A stretch of 64,000 nucleotides of DNA from Streptomyces sp. NBC_01341. GTDB taxonomy: Bacteria; Actinomycetota; Actinomycetes; Streptomycetales; Streptomycetaceae. Location of the stretch: positions 1,612,001 to 1,676,000 of the forward strand of contig NZ_CP108364.1 of NCBI RefSeq assembly GCF_035946055.1, written 5' to 3'. Every line of letters begins with the position of its first letter. Positions within the stretch are counted from its first letter, which is position 1. The position numbers and the translations under genes were made by a program. The notes beneath the pieces are model-generated. The model was given only the letters and a program-made list of their open reading frames with translations, made no database searches and was not told where the DNA came from. This document shows, piece after piece, positions 48,943 to 58,099 of the stretch.

Positions 48943-51879
48943 TCAGGCCCCCGCCAGCAGCACCTCCAGCGTGGCCGCGGTCTCCGGGTGGCGGCCGAGC
49001 AGCGCAGCGCCCGCCGGGGCCGCGGTCTCCGCCTCCCAGGTGCCCTCGCAGCCGAGCAGGCGCGCCAGGCTGTCGCAGGTGTCGGGGTGCGCGGCCAGCA
49101 GCGCGGCGCGGCGGGCCGTGCCCCCGCCGGCCGCGGCAGGGGCGGCAGGCGCCTCCGCGGCCGCCCTCCACGGCGGGACCCATGTGTCCAGGACCGGCAG
49201 CCGGCCCGGGAAGACGCGCCCCGCCTCGCGGATCAGCAGCGGAGCCAGGTCGGCGCCCTCGGACCGCAGGGTGGTGATCAGCATCGGCAGCCAGGGCAGC
49301 AGCACCGGGTCGGGGAGGCGCGCAAAGGCGTTCGACACCGCTTCCACGACGAAGTCGGCCAGTTGCGGGACCGGTTCCAGCGCGTGCAGGAAGCCGCTGA
49401 GGTAGCGCGGATAAGCGGGCACCACCAGAGGATTGTCCAGCAGCGCGTCGCACCGCTCCCGCAGATCAGTGCGGGAGAGCTGCCCGAGCTGCACCTGGGC
49501 CGCCCACAGCAGTGCCACCCTCGACGGCTCCCGTGGGTGGGACTGCGCGAAGGCCAGGTCCAGCTGTGTCCGGTCGCAGCCGAGCGACAGGGCGAGGCTC
49601 TCCATGCTGAACAGGAACCCCAGCATCGCCGCGACCTGGCGTACGGTCGCGTCCTCGTCGGTGAACGCCGTCGGCAGGAGCGTGCAGTAGTGCGCGTAGC
49701 CCGTCTTCGCGAAGGACTCGATCCAGGACGGCAGGGCCGGGCGGCTGATCCGGTAGTACGCCAGCAGCCTCCGTACCCGGCGCAGCACCTCCGGTGCCCC
49801 GTCGACACTGCGCTCGGTGGCCAGCACCTCCAGGGCCCGGGTACCCAGTTCGTCGGCCAGGCGGTCGCTGCCCAGGTACAGCACGGCGTCCTCGACGGCC
49901 TCCAGGACCGTCGCGGTGGTGACGTCCGGGGCGTACGCCACGCGGCGCAGGCGCTGTTCGAGGACCTGCTCGATGCTCACGCCCTCGTAGCCGAGCTCGA
50001 TCAGGGCCCGCTGGTGGGTGCCGAGGGCGAGGTCCCAGGACTCCTGGACCGACCGCTTCCCGAGCTCCCGCTCCCCCATGATCGGCCGTGCGGCGCCGTG
50101 CGGCATCAGCCGGCGGAGCATCCACAGCACGTCGGAGCACGGCCGCAGCTCAGGCCGGGACGTCATGTCGAGCAACGCTCGCTGCACGCCACGCTGCTGG
50201 AGCTTCATGTCCAGTGGCGCGAGCCTGTCGTGGACGTCCCGCGCCAGGGGTGGAAGGGCCTCGTAACCGACCTGCCCGACACGGTCGCCGCCCATCAGGA
50301 TCTCGACCAGACGGCGCACGTCCCGCCGGCCGGGCACGGTCTCCTTCTCGATGCAGGTGACCGCGGCGTCCTGGAAGTCGTACGGGGTGGGCCTCGCCCG
50401 GTCCCGCATTCCGGCCAGCAGGATCGATGTCTCGAACACCGAGATGGCGTCGGCGGTGGACGCGAGATAGCCGTTGCGACGGGCCGAGCGCACGATCTCC
50501 ACCGACCAGCCCAGGAGTTCCGCCTCGTCCAGCAGGTCGAGGGCGGGCGGGCTCTGCAGGAAGCCGGACAGCTTGTCGGAGGGCTGCTCCGGGGCGACGG
50601 GGACGGCCGGCGCGGCCGCCTTCTTCGGTTTCCTGGTGCCTGCCTGCCCGGCGAGCCGGAACGGCTGCACCCGGGTCCGCCTGAGGTTCTTGGCCCACTG
50701 GGTGGCGGCGATCGACACCGAGCCCGCGGCGAGGCCGAACTGCGCCTCGATCGCGGCGTGGCTGGACGGGATCAGGCCGTACTGCCAGGTGCTCCCGCCC
50801 GGCGGGGAGATCTCGAAGGTGTCGCTGCCGTGCACGCCGAACTCCTCCACCCTGCTCGATGCGTGGAACGCGCCGCAGACGTACAGGCAGTCCTCGGGAT
50901 CGGTGCCGGTCGCGGCGAGGTGTTCGCGCATCCGGGTCCACATGTAGCGCTCGCGGTCCTCGTCGACGCGGACCCGCCCCGGATCGCCCGGGGCCAGGCG
51001 CCGGAACAGGCTGCCGATCAGGAGCATCACCTGCCGGTAGGTGTCGTGGTCGCTGTCGCCGAGCGGCAGCTCGACGTACTGGTGCCACCACTCCGACCAG
51101 TGCCGCACCCGGCCGTGGTGCAGGAGGTGCTCCTCCAGTTCGGCGAAGCGGGGGCGGAGGTCGCCGATCTCCACGCCGACGGCGTCGCCGTGCAGCGCCG
51201 CCTCCTCCTCCGTGGGCCGGTCGTCGGGTCCGGCGGGCCCCTTCTCGCCGGCCTGCCACTGGAACACGTGGTCGGAGGACCGGTCGACGAGGACCAGCTC
51301 GACGCCCGGGGTGTCCAGGGCGTAGGCGATGGCCTGGTACTCGGCCGACGCCTCCGTGATCGGGGCGACGACCGAGAGCGGCGCCCAGTCCGCGGGGAAA
51401 CCCTTGACCTCGCTCGCGAAGGCCTGGACGGCCACGGGGAGACGGCAGTTGCGCAGCTCGGACAGGAGCGGCGCCATGTCCTCGCAGAGCTCCAGGTACA
51501 CCACCTTCGGCTGCTTCTCCCGCAGCCGGCGCGCCATGGCGACCGCCGACGCGGGTGAGTGGTGGCAGACGGGGAAGATCTCCAGCGGCTCGTGGACGGC
51601 GCGGTCGACGTCGTCGACGATGCCGAGGAGGATGCCCTGCAGCGCGTCGGGACCGTCGGCGAACTCCGTCGCCGCGTGCTGGAGCTGACCGCGCAGGGCG
51701 TCGAAGGGCGTCTCCGGGCCGTCGGGGACGTCCGCGCTCACGACCGATTTCGCGGGGCTGCCCGGGGTGGCAGGGCTCACGGGACTCACAGAATTCACAG
51801 GGCCGCCGGGGATCGCAGGGCTCACGGGACTCACAGGATCAGCGGGGCCTTGAGGGCTCCCGGAACCGGCAGGGATCAC
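48943..51879 (-). CDS. DUF5682-type protein of the MoxR/VWA operon (978 residues)
   Basis: The start is placed at the GTG at 51879, which overlaps the stop of the MoxR gene (GTGA); later GTG codons near 51735 are possible. A Pro/Ser/Val repeat tail (VSPVSPA) leads into the conserved region, with FPVCHHSPASAVAMARRL, VYLELCEDM, VCGAFHASSRVEEFG and WLPMLITTLR. The first half resembles the Cys/His-containing DUF5682 core and the C-terminal 400 residues are helical repeats. I recall DUF5682 proteins being encoded next to MoxR ATPases and VWA proteins. Biochemical function is unknown. It is the last gene of the operon. Confidence 0.8.
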   Translation of the reverse strand: MIPAGSGSPQGPADPVSPVSPAIPGGPVNSVSPVSPATPGSPAKSVVSADVPDGPETPFDALRGQLQHAATEFADGPDALQGILLGIVDDVDRAVHEPLEIFPVCHHSPASAVAMARRLREKQPKVVYLELCEDMAPLLSELRNCRLPVAVQAFASEVKGFPADWAPLSVVAPITEASAEYQAIAYALDTPGVELVLVDRSSDHVFQWQAGEKGPAGPDDRPTEEEAALHGDAVGVEIGDLRPRFAELEEHLLHHGRVRHWSEWWHQYVELPLGDSDHDTYRQVMLLIGSLFRRLAPGDPGRVRVDEDRERYMWTRMREHLAATGTDPEDCLYVCGAFHASSRVEEFGVHGSDTFEISPPGGSTWQYGLIPSSHAAIEAQFGLAAGSVSIAATQWAKNLRRTRVQPFRLAGQAGTRKPKKAAAPAVPVAPEQPSDKLSGFLQSPPALDLLDEAELLGWSVEIVRSARRNGYLASTADAISVFETSILLAGMRDRARPTPYDFQDAAVTCIEKETVPGRRDVRRLVEILMGGDRVGQVGYEALPPLARDVHDRLAPLDMKLQQRGVQRALLDMTSRPELRPCSDVLWMLRRLMPHGAARPIMGERELGKRSVQESWDLALGTHQRALIELGYEGVSIEQVLEQRLRRVAYAPDVTTATVLEAVEDAVLYLGSDRLADELGTRALEVLATERSVDGAPEVLRRVRRLLAYYRISRPALPSWIESFAKTGYAHYCTLLPTAFTDEDATVRQVAAMLGFLFSMESLALSLGCDRTQLDLAFAQSHPREPSRVALLWAAQVQLGQLSRTDLRERCDALLDNPLVVPAYPRYLSGFLHALEPVPQLADFVVEAVSNAFARLPDPVLLPWLPMLITTLRSEGADLAPLLIREAGRVFPGRLPVLDTWVPPWRAAAEAPAAPAAAGGGTARRAALLAAHPDTCDSLARLLGCEGTWEAETAAPAGAALLGRHPETAATLEVLLAGA

Positions 51880-52988
51880 GACAGGGAGGCGATCGCGTCG
51901 CGGCCGCCCTCCAGGAACTCCGGCCAGGAGCCCCCCTCTTCCTTGCTGCGCGGCTCGACGACGCCGTGCAGGTACTTGTTGAGGATGGCCAGGTCCTCGG
52001 GCTCGCGGCGCGCCAGTGATCCGACGAGCGAGGAGGCGAGGGTGCGGGCGGTCAGGGCCCGTTCCCCGAAGAAGTTGCTGTGCAGGATCGCGTCCTCCAG
52101 CACGCCGATCTGCTCGGCGCTCGACAGCGCCGACTCCAGCTTCTCGTCGTCGCTGCCCGCCGCCGCCGAGGAGGCCCGCAGGTCGGCGAAACTCTGGAGG
52201 AGCACGTCGAGGAGCGTCGGCGGCACGTCCAGATCGATCCGGTGGCGGCGCAGCAGTTCCTCGGTGCGGAAGCGGACGATCTCCGCCTCGCTCTTCTTGT
52301 TGGTCACCACCGGGATGCGGACGAAGTTGAAGCGGCGCTTGAGCGCGGAGGACAGGTCGTTGACCCCGCGGTCGCGGCTGTTGGCGGTGGCGATGACGGA
52401 GAAGCCCGGCTTGGCGAAGACGATGTTGTCGCTGTCCATCTCCGGCACCGAGATGTACTTCTCGGACAGGATGGAGATCAGGGCGTCCTGCACGTCGCTG
52501 GTGGAGCGGGTGAGCTCCTCGAAGCGGCCGATCGTGCCGGTCTCCATCGCGGTCATGATCGGCGAGGGGATCATCGATTCCCGAGACTGGCCCTTGGAGA
52601 TGACCATCGAGACGTTCCAGGAGTACTTGATGTGGTCCTCGGTGGTGCCGGCCGTCCCCTGCACCACGCGCGTCGAGTTGCGGGAGATGGCCGCCGACAG
52701 CAGCTCGGCCAGCCAGCTCTTGCCCGTCCCCGGGTCGCCGATCAGGAGCAGTCCGCGGTCGGAGGCCAGGGTGACGATGGACCGCTCGACGAAGCTGCGG
52801 TCGCCGTACCACTTCTGGGGAATCTCGCGGTCGAGACCGTCCGCGCGCTCGGATCCCAGGATGAAGAGGCGGACCATCTTGGGTGAGAGGCGCCACGAGA
52901 AGGGCTTGGGGGCGTCGTCGACCGACTCCAGCCAGTCGAGCTCCTCGGCGTACTTGATCTCGGCGGGGGCGCGCAACAGGTCGGACAT
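51876..52988 (-). CDS. MoxR-type AAA+ ATPase (370 residues)
   Basis: The ATG at 52988 has AAAGG 7 bases upstream. Walker A is LLLIGDPGTGKSWLAELL, followed by a Walker B/sensor region with SDVQDALISILSEK and the sensor-1 strand FSVIATANSRDRGVNDL. Arg residues follow at LKRRFNFVRIP. MoxR ATPases act as chaperones that remodel VWA-containing partner proteins or insert cofactors. The gene sits 95 bases after the VWA gene and overlaps the DUF5682-type gene by 4 bases, so the three probably form one complex. Confidence 0.92.
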   Translation of the reverse strand: MSDLLRAPAEIKYAEELDWLESVDDAPKPFSWRLSPKMVRLFILGSERADGLDREIPQKWYGDRSFVERSIVTLASDRGLLLIGDPGTGKSWLAELLSAAISRNSTRVVQGTAGTTEDHIKYSWNVSMVISKGQSRESMIPSPIMTAMETGTIGRFEELTRSTSDVQDALISILSEKYISVPEMDSDNIVFAKPGFSVIATANSRDRGVNDLSSALKRRFNFVRIPVVTNKKSEAEIVRFRTEELLRRHRIDLDVPPTLLDVLLQSFADLRASSAAAGSDDEKLESALSSAEQIGVLEDAILHSNFFGERALTARTLASSLVGSLARREPEDLAILNKYLHGVVEPRSKEEGGSWPEFLEGGRDAIASLS

Positions 52989-53083
52989 GGGTGTGCCTTT
53001 CGACGTGTGTGGGTGTGGTACGTGGGGCTCGCGCGGAGCCGGTGGCTCTTCGGTCCGGGACGACGGCCGCGAACCGGAACGGG

Positions 53084-54517
53084 TTACGTGAGGAAGGTCT
53101 TGAGCTCGTGGACGAGCTTGCGGATGTGGCCGGACAGCACCGGGGTGCCCTGGTCCTTGAAGCGCTCCCGGAACCAGGGGTTCACGCTGGCGCGGCCGGA
53201 GCTGGTCACCGACCCGACGGGGATGAACTTCGCCCCGGAGCGGTGGATCGCGGCCATGCTGTCGAACAGGGGCTCGCTCTGCCATTCGTAGAAGTCCGAG
53301 ATCCAGACCACGACGGTGTTGCGGGGCTCGGCGATCTTCGGCTGGGCGAGGGCCATCGCGACCGTGCCGTCGGTGCCACCGCCGAGGTTGGTGCGCAGCA
53401 GCGTCTCGAACGGGTCGTGCACCCACGGGGTGAGGTCGAGCGCCTGCGTGTCGTACGCGATGAGGTGCACGTCCACCTTGGGCAGCCCGGCGAAGATCGA
53501 GGCCAGAATGGTGCAGTTGACCATCGAGTCCACCATCGAACCCGACTGGTCGACGACGACGATCAGCCGCTGGGGCGTCGTCCTGCGCACCGTGTGCCGG
53601 TAGTAGAGGCGGTCGACGTAGAGACGCTCCTCCTCCGGGCTCCAGTTGGTGAGGTTCTTCCAGATCGTCCGGTCGAGGTCCAGGTTGCGGAACACCCTCT
53701 TGGGCGGGACCGACCGGTCCAGGGCGCCGACCGTGGACTTCTCCACCTGGGTCCGGAGCACCTCGGCGACCTCGTCGACGAAACGGCGGATGAGCGACTT
53801 GGCGTTGGCCAGGGCCACCCCGGAGAGGTTGTCCTTGTCGCGCAGCAACTGCTCGATCAGCGACATGCTCGGCGTCAGCTGCCCGGCGAGCTTCGGGTCG
53901 GCGAGGACCTCGCGCAGCCGCATCCGCTTGACGAGGCCGGCTTCGATGGAGCCGAGCTCGGGTCCGATCTCCGGGATGAGCCTGCTCAGGTCGGGTGTCC
54001 TGCCGCCGCCTCCCGTGCCGGTCGGGCTGACGCCTCCTCCTCCGCGGCGTCCGCCGCGCAGCTCGCCGGGCTTGCACCCCAGGGCGCGCTCCAGCCAGCC
54101 GGCATCGGCCTGCCAGCGCGACAGCTGACCGGCGGTGACGGTGCCGGGCGCGGAGTGGAACACGTTGAGCAGCACCTTCGACACGAGTGCCGCGCGCCGC
54201 ACCTCGGCCGCCCGGTCACGCAGGTCGTCGCCGTCCGCGTCCTCCGCTGGGTCCGCCTCCCCCGTCTCCGGAACCATCAGGCCTTCGAACTCGGCTGCCA
54301 GCTCCGGATGGCGCTGCACGACCGAGTCGACGGAGGCCTGCGGATCCAGGAGCGCGCCCGGCAGCCCGATGTCCTCGACGACGGCGAGGCTCGCCGATTC
54401 CAGGGATGCCTGCTCCTCGTGATCGAAGAGCCGGGCGAGGAGGCGCCAGTACATGACCTGGCGCCGGTTGTCGTACGAGGTCGTGGCGGGCACCTCGGGA
54501 ATCTCGTGCTCGGTCAT
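53084..54517 (-). CDS. VWA (MIDAS) domain protein (477 residues)
   Basis: The ATG at 54517 overlaps the stop of the preceding gene (ATGA). The N-terminal 270 residues are helical, with an acidic patch (ADPAEDADGDD) and a Gly-rich loop. The C-terminal VWA domain begins with the MIDAS motif IVVVDQSGSM (DxSxS), then LGGGTDGT supplies the Thr and WISDFYEW the second Asp. VWA proteins of this type bind divalent metal and are partners of MoxR ATPases. No membrane segment is present. Confidence 0.92.
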   Translation of the reverse strand: MTEHEIPEVPATTSYDNRRQVMYWRLLARLFDHEEQASLESASLAVVEDIGLPGALLDPQASVDSVVQRHPELAAEFEGLMVPETGEADPAEDADGDDLRDRAAEVRRAALVSKVLLNVFHSAPGTVTAGQLSRWQADAGWLERALGCKPGELRGGRRGGGGVSPTGTGGGGRTPDLSRLIPEIGPELGSIEAGLVKRMRLREVLADPKLAGQLTPSMSLIEQLLRDKDNLSGVALANAKSLIRRFVDEVAEVLRTQVEKSTVGALDRSVPPKRVFRNLDLDRTIWKNLTNWSPEEERLYVDRLYYRHTVRRTTPQRLIVVVDQSGSMVDSMVNCTILASIFAGLPKVDVHLIAYDTQALDLTPWVHDPFETLLRTNLGGGTDGTVAMALAQPKIAEPRNTVVVWISDFYEWQSEPLFDSMAAIHRSGAKFIPVGSVTSSGRASVNPWFRERFKDQGTPVLSGHIRKLVHELKTFLT

Positions 54518-55905
54518 TTCCGCAGCAGCCTTCCCGCTCGCTCGCTCAGCACCTTCGCGGCGTCGGTGGCCGCCTTCTCCGCCCTGACCCCGGCCTTGTC
54601 GGCTGTGCCGCCGGCCCAGGCCCCCGCGTGGACCGCGGTCACCTTCTTGCGCACGGTGGTCTCGACGGCGAGCGGCTGTACGCCGAACTCCCCCGCGTCC
54701 CAGCGGATCAGCCCGATGCACGCGCCCGACCTGGCGACCGCCTCCGGGGTGAGCGGGCCGGCGGCCGGCACCCGGTCGGTGTGCACCGGCAGGTCGAACC
54801 CGGCGACGGTGAAGGTCACCACGCCGTCGTCGTCCGTCCGCGCGGTGTAGCCCTCCAGGAAGACGGGTACGGCGATGCGCGCCGGGTGCCGGTCCAGGGG
54901 CGCGGTCGCCGGAGCGGCCGCCGTGGGCAGCGACACCCTGGCGGTGGCGAACGCCTCGGCCGGCTCGCCCGGCCGGGCGTGCTCGTCGCTCCATACGAGG
55001 TCGCCCTCGGCGGTGACGGGCATTCCGGTGAGGAGCATGGAACGGCCCTCGCCCGCGGCCGCCAACAGTGACATGTGCGGACGCAGCAGCTGCCATATGC
55101 CCGCCCCGACGACCGTGTCGGGCTTGGGCACCGAGACACTGGCGCGCACCAGGCGGGGCGTGGAGCCGTCCGCGGGCTCGAACACTGCGTGCACCTGCGC
55201 CTGGGCGGCGGTCGCGTGCTCCTGTACGTCGATGCCGAGCGGCAGGAGGCGTCCGTCGGCGGTCCCGACGACGGGCGCGGCGCCGGCGCCTGGCACGGTC
55301 AGGAGCATCCCGCGCGACCACAGGTCGGCCCAGCGGCGCACGGGGAAGGTCTCCATCGACGCGCCGGGGCAGGAGGCGGCGAGCTCGGCGGCGAACCCGT
55401 CGAGAAGGGTGGCGAGCCGGCGCAGTGCCGGGTCCGGGAGCATCGCGGAGACGACCTCCGCGGCGCCGGAGACGACCTCGTGGTCAAGGCCCTGCCATCC
55501 GCAGCGCGCCAGGTCGGACAGCCAGGCGCGGGCGGCGGTCAGCAGGTTCGCCGCCGGCTGCGCGCCGGCCTCAGGGCCGGGGGCGTCGTCGCGGGCCCGT
55601 CCCGCGGCCTCCTCGACGCGGGCCAGCAGGGCGTCGTGGACCGAGCCGAGCAGAGCCGTGCGGGCCGCGGCCAGCGCGACGAAGTGGTCCTCACCGGCCG
55701 CTCCGGCGGCGGCCTTGGCCGCCGCTTCGGCGACCCGCCCGGCCAGCGGCGTCCCCGACACGGCGTGGGCGAGCAGGGTGGCTCCGGCGGTCTCGGCGGG
55801 CTGCGGCCGGACCAGTCCGGCGACGAGCGCGCGGTCGAAGGCGTCGACGGCGGCCATCGCCTCGTCCAGGCCCTCCACGGGTCCGGCGAGCAGATCGGCG
55901 CGCAT
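54514..55905 (-). CDS. Unknown protein of the MoxR/VWA operon (463 residues)
   Basis: The start is taken at the ATG at 55905, which shares one base with the preceding stop (TGATG); a GTG one codon earlier is also possible. The first 200 residues are Ala-rich helices, and the rest is mixed alpha/beta with repeated strands such as VRASVSVPKPDTVVGAG and IAVPVFLEGYTARTDDDG. No known domain, signal peptide or membrane segment was recognised. Coupling on both sides indicates that it is made in fixed ratio with the SWIM-like and VWA proteins. Confidence 0.75.
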   Translation of the reverse strand: MRADLLAGPVEGLDEAMAAVDAFDRALVAGLVRPQPAETAGATLLAHAVSGTPLAGRVAEAAAKAAAGAAGEDHFVALAAARTALLGSVHDALLARVEEAAGRARDDAPGPEAGAQPAANLLTAARAWLSDLARCGWQGLDHEVVSGAAEVVSAMLPDPALRRLATLLDGFAAELAASCPGASMETFPVRRWADLWSRGMLLTVPGAGAAPVVGTADGRLLPLGIDVQEHATAAQAQVHAVFEPADGSTPRLVRASVSVPKPDTVVGAGIWQLLRPHMSLLAAAGEGRSMLLTGMPVTAEGDLVWSDEHARPGEPAEAFATARVSLPTAAAPATAPLDRHPARIAVPVFLEGYTARTDDDGVVTFTVAGFDLPVHTDRVPAAGPLTPEAVARSGACIGLIRWDAGEFGVQPLAVETTVRKKVTAVHAGAWAGGTADKAGVRAEKAATDAAKVLSERAGRLLRK

Positions 55906-56408
55906 CACGCCGCCGCCCGGGTCGGCGGGAAGAACTGCATCTCGGGCAACGGCGTGGTGGCCGGGGCGTGTTCCAGGTAGGTGAGGTGCCGGAGGAAACG
56001 GCTGAAGACGGACGCGGCCGCCTTGGTGGCGTCCATCGGCGGGCGGGCGCTGCTCATCGCCGAGGCGAGCGCGGGCCCGTCGACGTCACCTTCGGGGACC
56101 TCTGCCTTGAGGTACCGGACCACACGCGCGGCGCCGTACTGCAGGACGGCCTCGTTGATCAGAGCCGCGATGTGGTTGCAGAACGAGCCGCGCGCACCGC
56201 CGCACGGCCGGTTGTTGTTGGTGCTGCAGGCGAAGGCGTAGGTCCCGGCCGCGACCGAGGACACGTAGACCCGCCCGATGTCCGAGCCGCTGGACACCAC
56301 GCCCTGCAGGCGTCCGTCGGCCAGCTCGACGAACGGAACCTTGGCGAGCTTACGGGGCCGCGCGGGCGGTATCACCCGCGCCGTGCTCGACCTCTCCCAA
56401 TCCGACAA
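55905..56408 (-). CDS. SWIM-like zinc-finger protein, first gene of the MoxR operon (167 residues)
   Basis: The TTG start at 56408 has AGGAG 8 bases upstream. The centre holds FACSTNNNRPCGGARGSFC followed by NHI, i.e. Cys-x7-Cys-x7-Cys-x-His, which ends like a SWIM finger (CxH) but has a wider first spacing than the usual CxC. Residues around it form a beta-hairpin and a helix, as in SWIM domains that bind DNA or proteins. It leads the operon and overlaps the following gene. Confidence 0.75.
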   Translation of the reverse strand: MSDWERSSTARVIPPARPRKLAKVPFVELADGRLQGVVSSGSDIGRVYVSSVAAGTYAFACSTNNNRPCGGARGSFCNHIAALINEAVLQYGAARVVRYLKAEVPEGDVDGPALASAMSSARPPMDATKAAASVFSRFLRHLTYLEHAPATTPLPEMQFFPPTRAAA

Positions 56409-56537
56409 CGCGCCATCTCCTATGCACAGCTGAGGGGTTGTCCACGCCGGATCGGCGGAACACGACTGAACCTACCGGCGCCCACTGACAACGCCGCGGC
56501 CACAGGCGCGGGGACGACTCTCCGGGTACCCGGGCGC

Positions 56538-57221
56538 TCAGGTACCGGGGTCCCGTCCGCCCGGTCCGGTGAGTCCCGTGACCCGCATGGTGATGTTCAG
56601 CCGTCCCGACTTCAGCCCGGTCGCGGGATCGCCTGTGCCCTCGATGACCTTGGGCACCCCGTGGTAGGCGAAGCGTGACGGGCCGCCGAGGACGAACAGG
56701 TCGCCCGAGGCGAGTTCGACGTCGGTGTACGGCCTGGTACGTGTCTCGGTGTTGCCGACGCGGAAGACGCAGGAGTCGCCGATGGACAGGGAGACGACCG
56801 GCGCCGAGGACCGCTCGTCCTTGTCCTGGTGCATGCCCATCCTGGCCTGCCCGTCGTAGAAGTTGATCAGTGCGGTGTCCGGGGTGTAGCCGTCCGCCTG
56901 CACCCGGTCGCCGTAGGCATCGAGGAGAGCGCGCCGGCCCAGCAGGACCATCCAGTCGGGGAAGTCCGCGACCCGCCGGCCGTTCACGTCGTCGGCGGTG
57001 CGGGTGTAGGCGTACGGGCGCCAGTGCCAGCCGACGCACACGGTCTGCACGGACATGACGCCGCCGCGCGGCAGTCGCGTGTGGCGGATGGGCACGGGGC
57101 CGGTGGCCCAGGCGCGGCAGGCCGTCACGAGGTCGCGCTGCTCGTCGTCGGTGAGCCAGCCGGGGATGTGCACCGCACCCGGCGCCACCTCCATGGGCGG
57201 GCGGGGGATCAGCGCGCTCAT
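56538..57221 (-). CDS. alkB: AlkB-type 2-oxoglutarate/Fe(II) dioxygenase (227 residues)
   Basis: AlkB repairs 1-methyladenine and 3-methylcytosine by oxidative demethylation. The iron ligands are visible as His131 and Asp133 (MGMHQDKDE) and His187 (FAYHGV), and 2-oxoglutarate-binding Arg lies in GRLNITMRV (Arg207/Arg213). NFYDGQARMGMH is the usual approach to the metal site. The length is typical. The ATG at 57221 overlaps the preceding small ORF by four bases (ATGA), indicating coupling. It neighbours an O6-alkylguanine methyltransferase, so the pair forms an alkylation-repair cluster. Confidence 0.95.
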   Translation of the reverse strand: MSALIPRPPMEVAPGAVHIPGWLTDDEQRDLVTACRAWATGPVPIRHTRLPRGGVMSVQTVCVGWHWRPYAYTRTADDVNGRRVADFPDWMVLLGRRALLDAYGDRVQADGYTPDTALINFYDGQARMGMHQDKDERSSAPVVSLSIGDSCVFRVGNTETRTRPYTDVELASGDLFVLGGPSRFAYHGVPKVIEGTGDPATGLKSGRLNITMRVTGLTGPGGRDPGT

Positions 57222-57409
57222 GACAGCGACGCCGGCGCTTCGTGCGAGGTCACCCAGCGGTGGCGAATGCCCCCGGTGTCCCCGGCGGCAGTGGCGCCGC
57301 GCGGGCCGTGCAGGGTGCCGGGGCCCGTGAGTGCCGGGAGGCGGGCGTCCTGAAGGGAGGCGAAGTCGTAGGTGCCGGTCAGGAGGGGTGGGCGGGTGGT
57401 GGTGTTCAC
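57218..57409 (-). CDS. Small ORF translationally coupled to alkB (63 residues)
   Basis: A GTG at 57409 has a strong ribosome site (GGAGGTG, 7 bases away), and its stop overlaps the alkB start (ATGA). The product begins with NTTTRPPLLTGTYDF and has no recognised domain or signal. The excellent ribosome site and overlap favour a real coupled gene. It could be a small partner of AlkB or a leader peptide that delivers ribosomes to alkB. Confidence 0.6.
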   Translation of the reverse strand: MNTTTRPPLLTGTYDFASLQDARLPALTGPGTLHGPRGATAAGDTGGIRHRWVTSHEAPASLS

Positions 57410-57565
57410 GGTGTGACACCTCCTGTTGTCTGTTCCGATGGCCGGGCCGCTCGGGAGGGGACGGGTCCTGGCGTGCGCGCGCCCCGCCGCCCGGAGCGGA
57501 GGGCGCGCCGAGCGGCGCCGGCCCCCGGTGACCGGCCGCCCCGGCACCGCCGCACGGCCGCCGCG

Positions 57566-57581
57566 GCCCCGGCGCCGGGGC
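57566..57581. terminator. Short G+C palindrome after the methyltransferase gene
   Basis: A 16-base perfect palindrome (gccccggcgccggggc) lies 9 bases downstream of the methyltransferase stop in its direction of transcription. The stem would be only about 6 bp with a 4-base loop, so it is a weak terminator candidate. Confidence 0.3.
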
Positions 57582-57589
57582 GGGGGCCG

Positions 57590-58099
57590 TCAGGCGTCCT
57601 TGTGCCGCAGCTCCAGGTCCAGGAGCCGCCTCTTGCGGTCGAGGCCGCCCGAGTACCCGGTCAGGGCGCCGCTCGCGCCGATCACGCGGTGGCAGGGGCG
57701 CACCACCAGCAGCGGATTGGCACCGACAGCGGTCCCGACCGAGCGCACCGCGGCGCGCGGGGCACCGATCCGCGCCGCGATCTCGCCGTAGCTGAGCGTG
57801 GTGCCGTACGGGATGTCCTCAAGTGCCGCCCAGACGCGCCGCTGGAAGTCCGTGCCGCGGCCGGTGGCGTACTCGATGCCGAAGCCGGTCCGCCTGCCCT
57901 CGAAGTAGGCCCGCAGCTCCGCGGTGATCCCGGTGAACGCGTCAGCGTCCTCCCGCCAGCCGTCCTGGACCGTCGCGCCGCCCTTCTGGCCGGGTACGGA
58001 GAGCGAGGCGAGGGCCGTGCCGCCCGGGGCGGTGGCTGACTCCTGGCCCACGAGGAGCAGCTCGCCGAGCGGGCTGTCGACTGTCGTGTAGAAAGTCAT
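57590..58099 (-). CDS. ogt: O6-alkylguanine-DNA alkyltransferase (169 residues)
   Basis: This suicide enzyme transfers alkyl groups from O6 of guanine to its own Cys. The motif RPCHRVIG contains acceptor Cys136; the helix-turn-helix region TLSYGEIAARIGAPRAAVRSVG precedes it and binds DNA. The length is typical of Ogt/MGMT without an Ada domain. The start is placed at the ATG at 58099 (MTFYTTVDSPLGELLLVG), with GGAAGG upstream; an ATG 13 codons earlier is possible. It is transcribed away from the catR-type gene and towards the small ORF and alkB. Confidence 0.94.
   Translation of the reverse strand: MTFYTTVDSPLGELLLVGQESATAPGGTALASLSVPGQKGGATVQDGWREDADAFTGITAELRAYFEGRRTGFGIEYATGRGTDFQRRVWAALEDIPYGTTLSYGEIAARIGAPRAAVRSVGTAVGANPLLVVRPCHRVIGASGALTGYSGGLDRKRRLLDLELRHKDA

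Noticed and set aside
48904..51558. 884-codon plus-strand frame opposite the DUF5682-type gene
   Set aside because: Antisense shadow; the minus strand carries the coupled operon with conserved motifs.
51879..52896. Upstream extension of the DUF5682-type gene by 339 codons
   Set aside because: It lies wholly within the MoxR gene in another frame and is Arg/Gly-rich nonsense.
55068..56678. 536-codon plus-strand Arg-rich frame
   Set aside because: It crosses three minus-strand genes and an intergenic region, and its composition is that of an off-frame reading.
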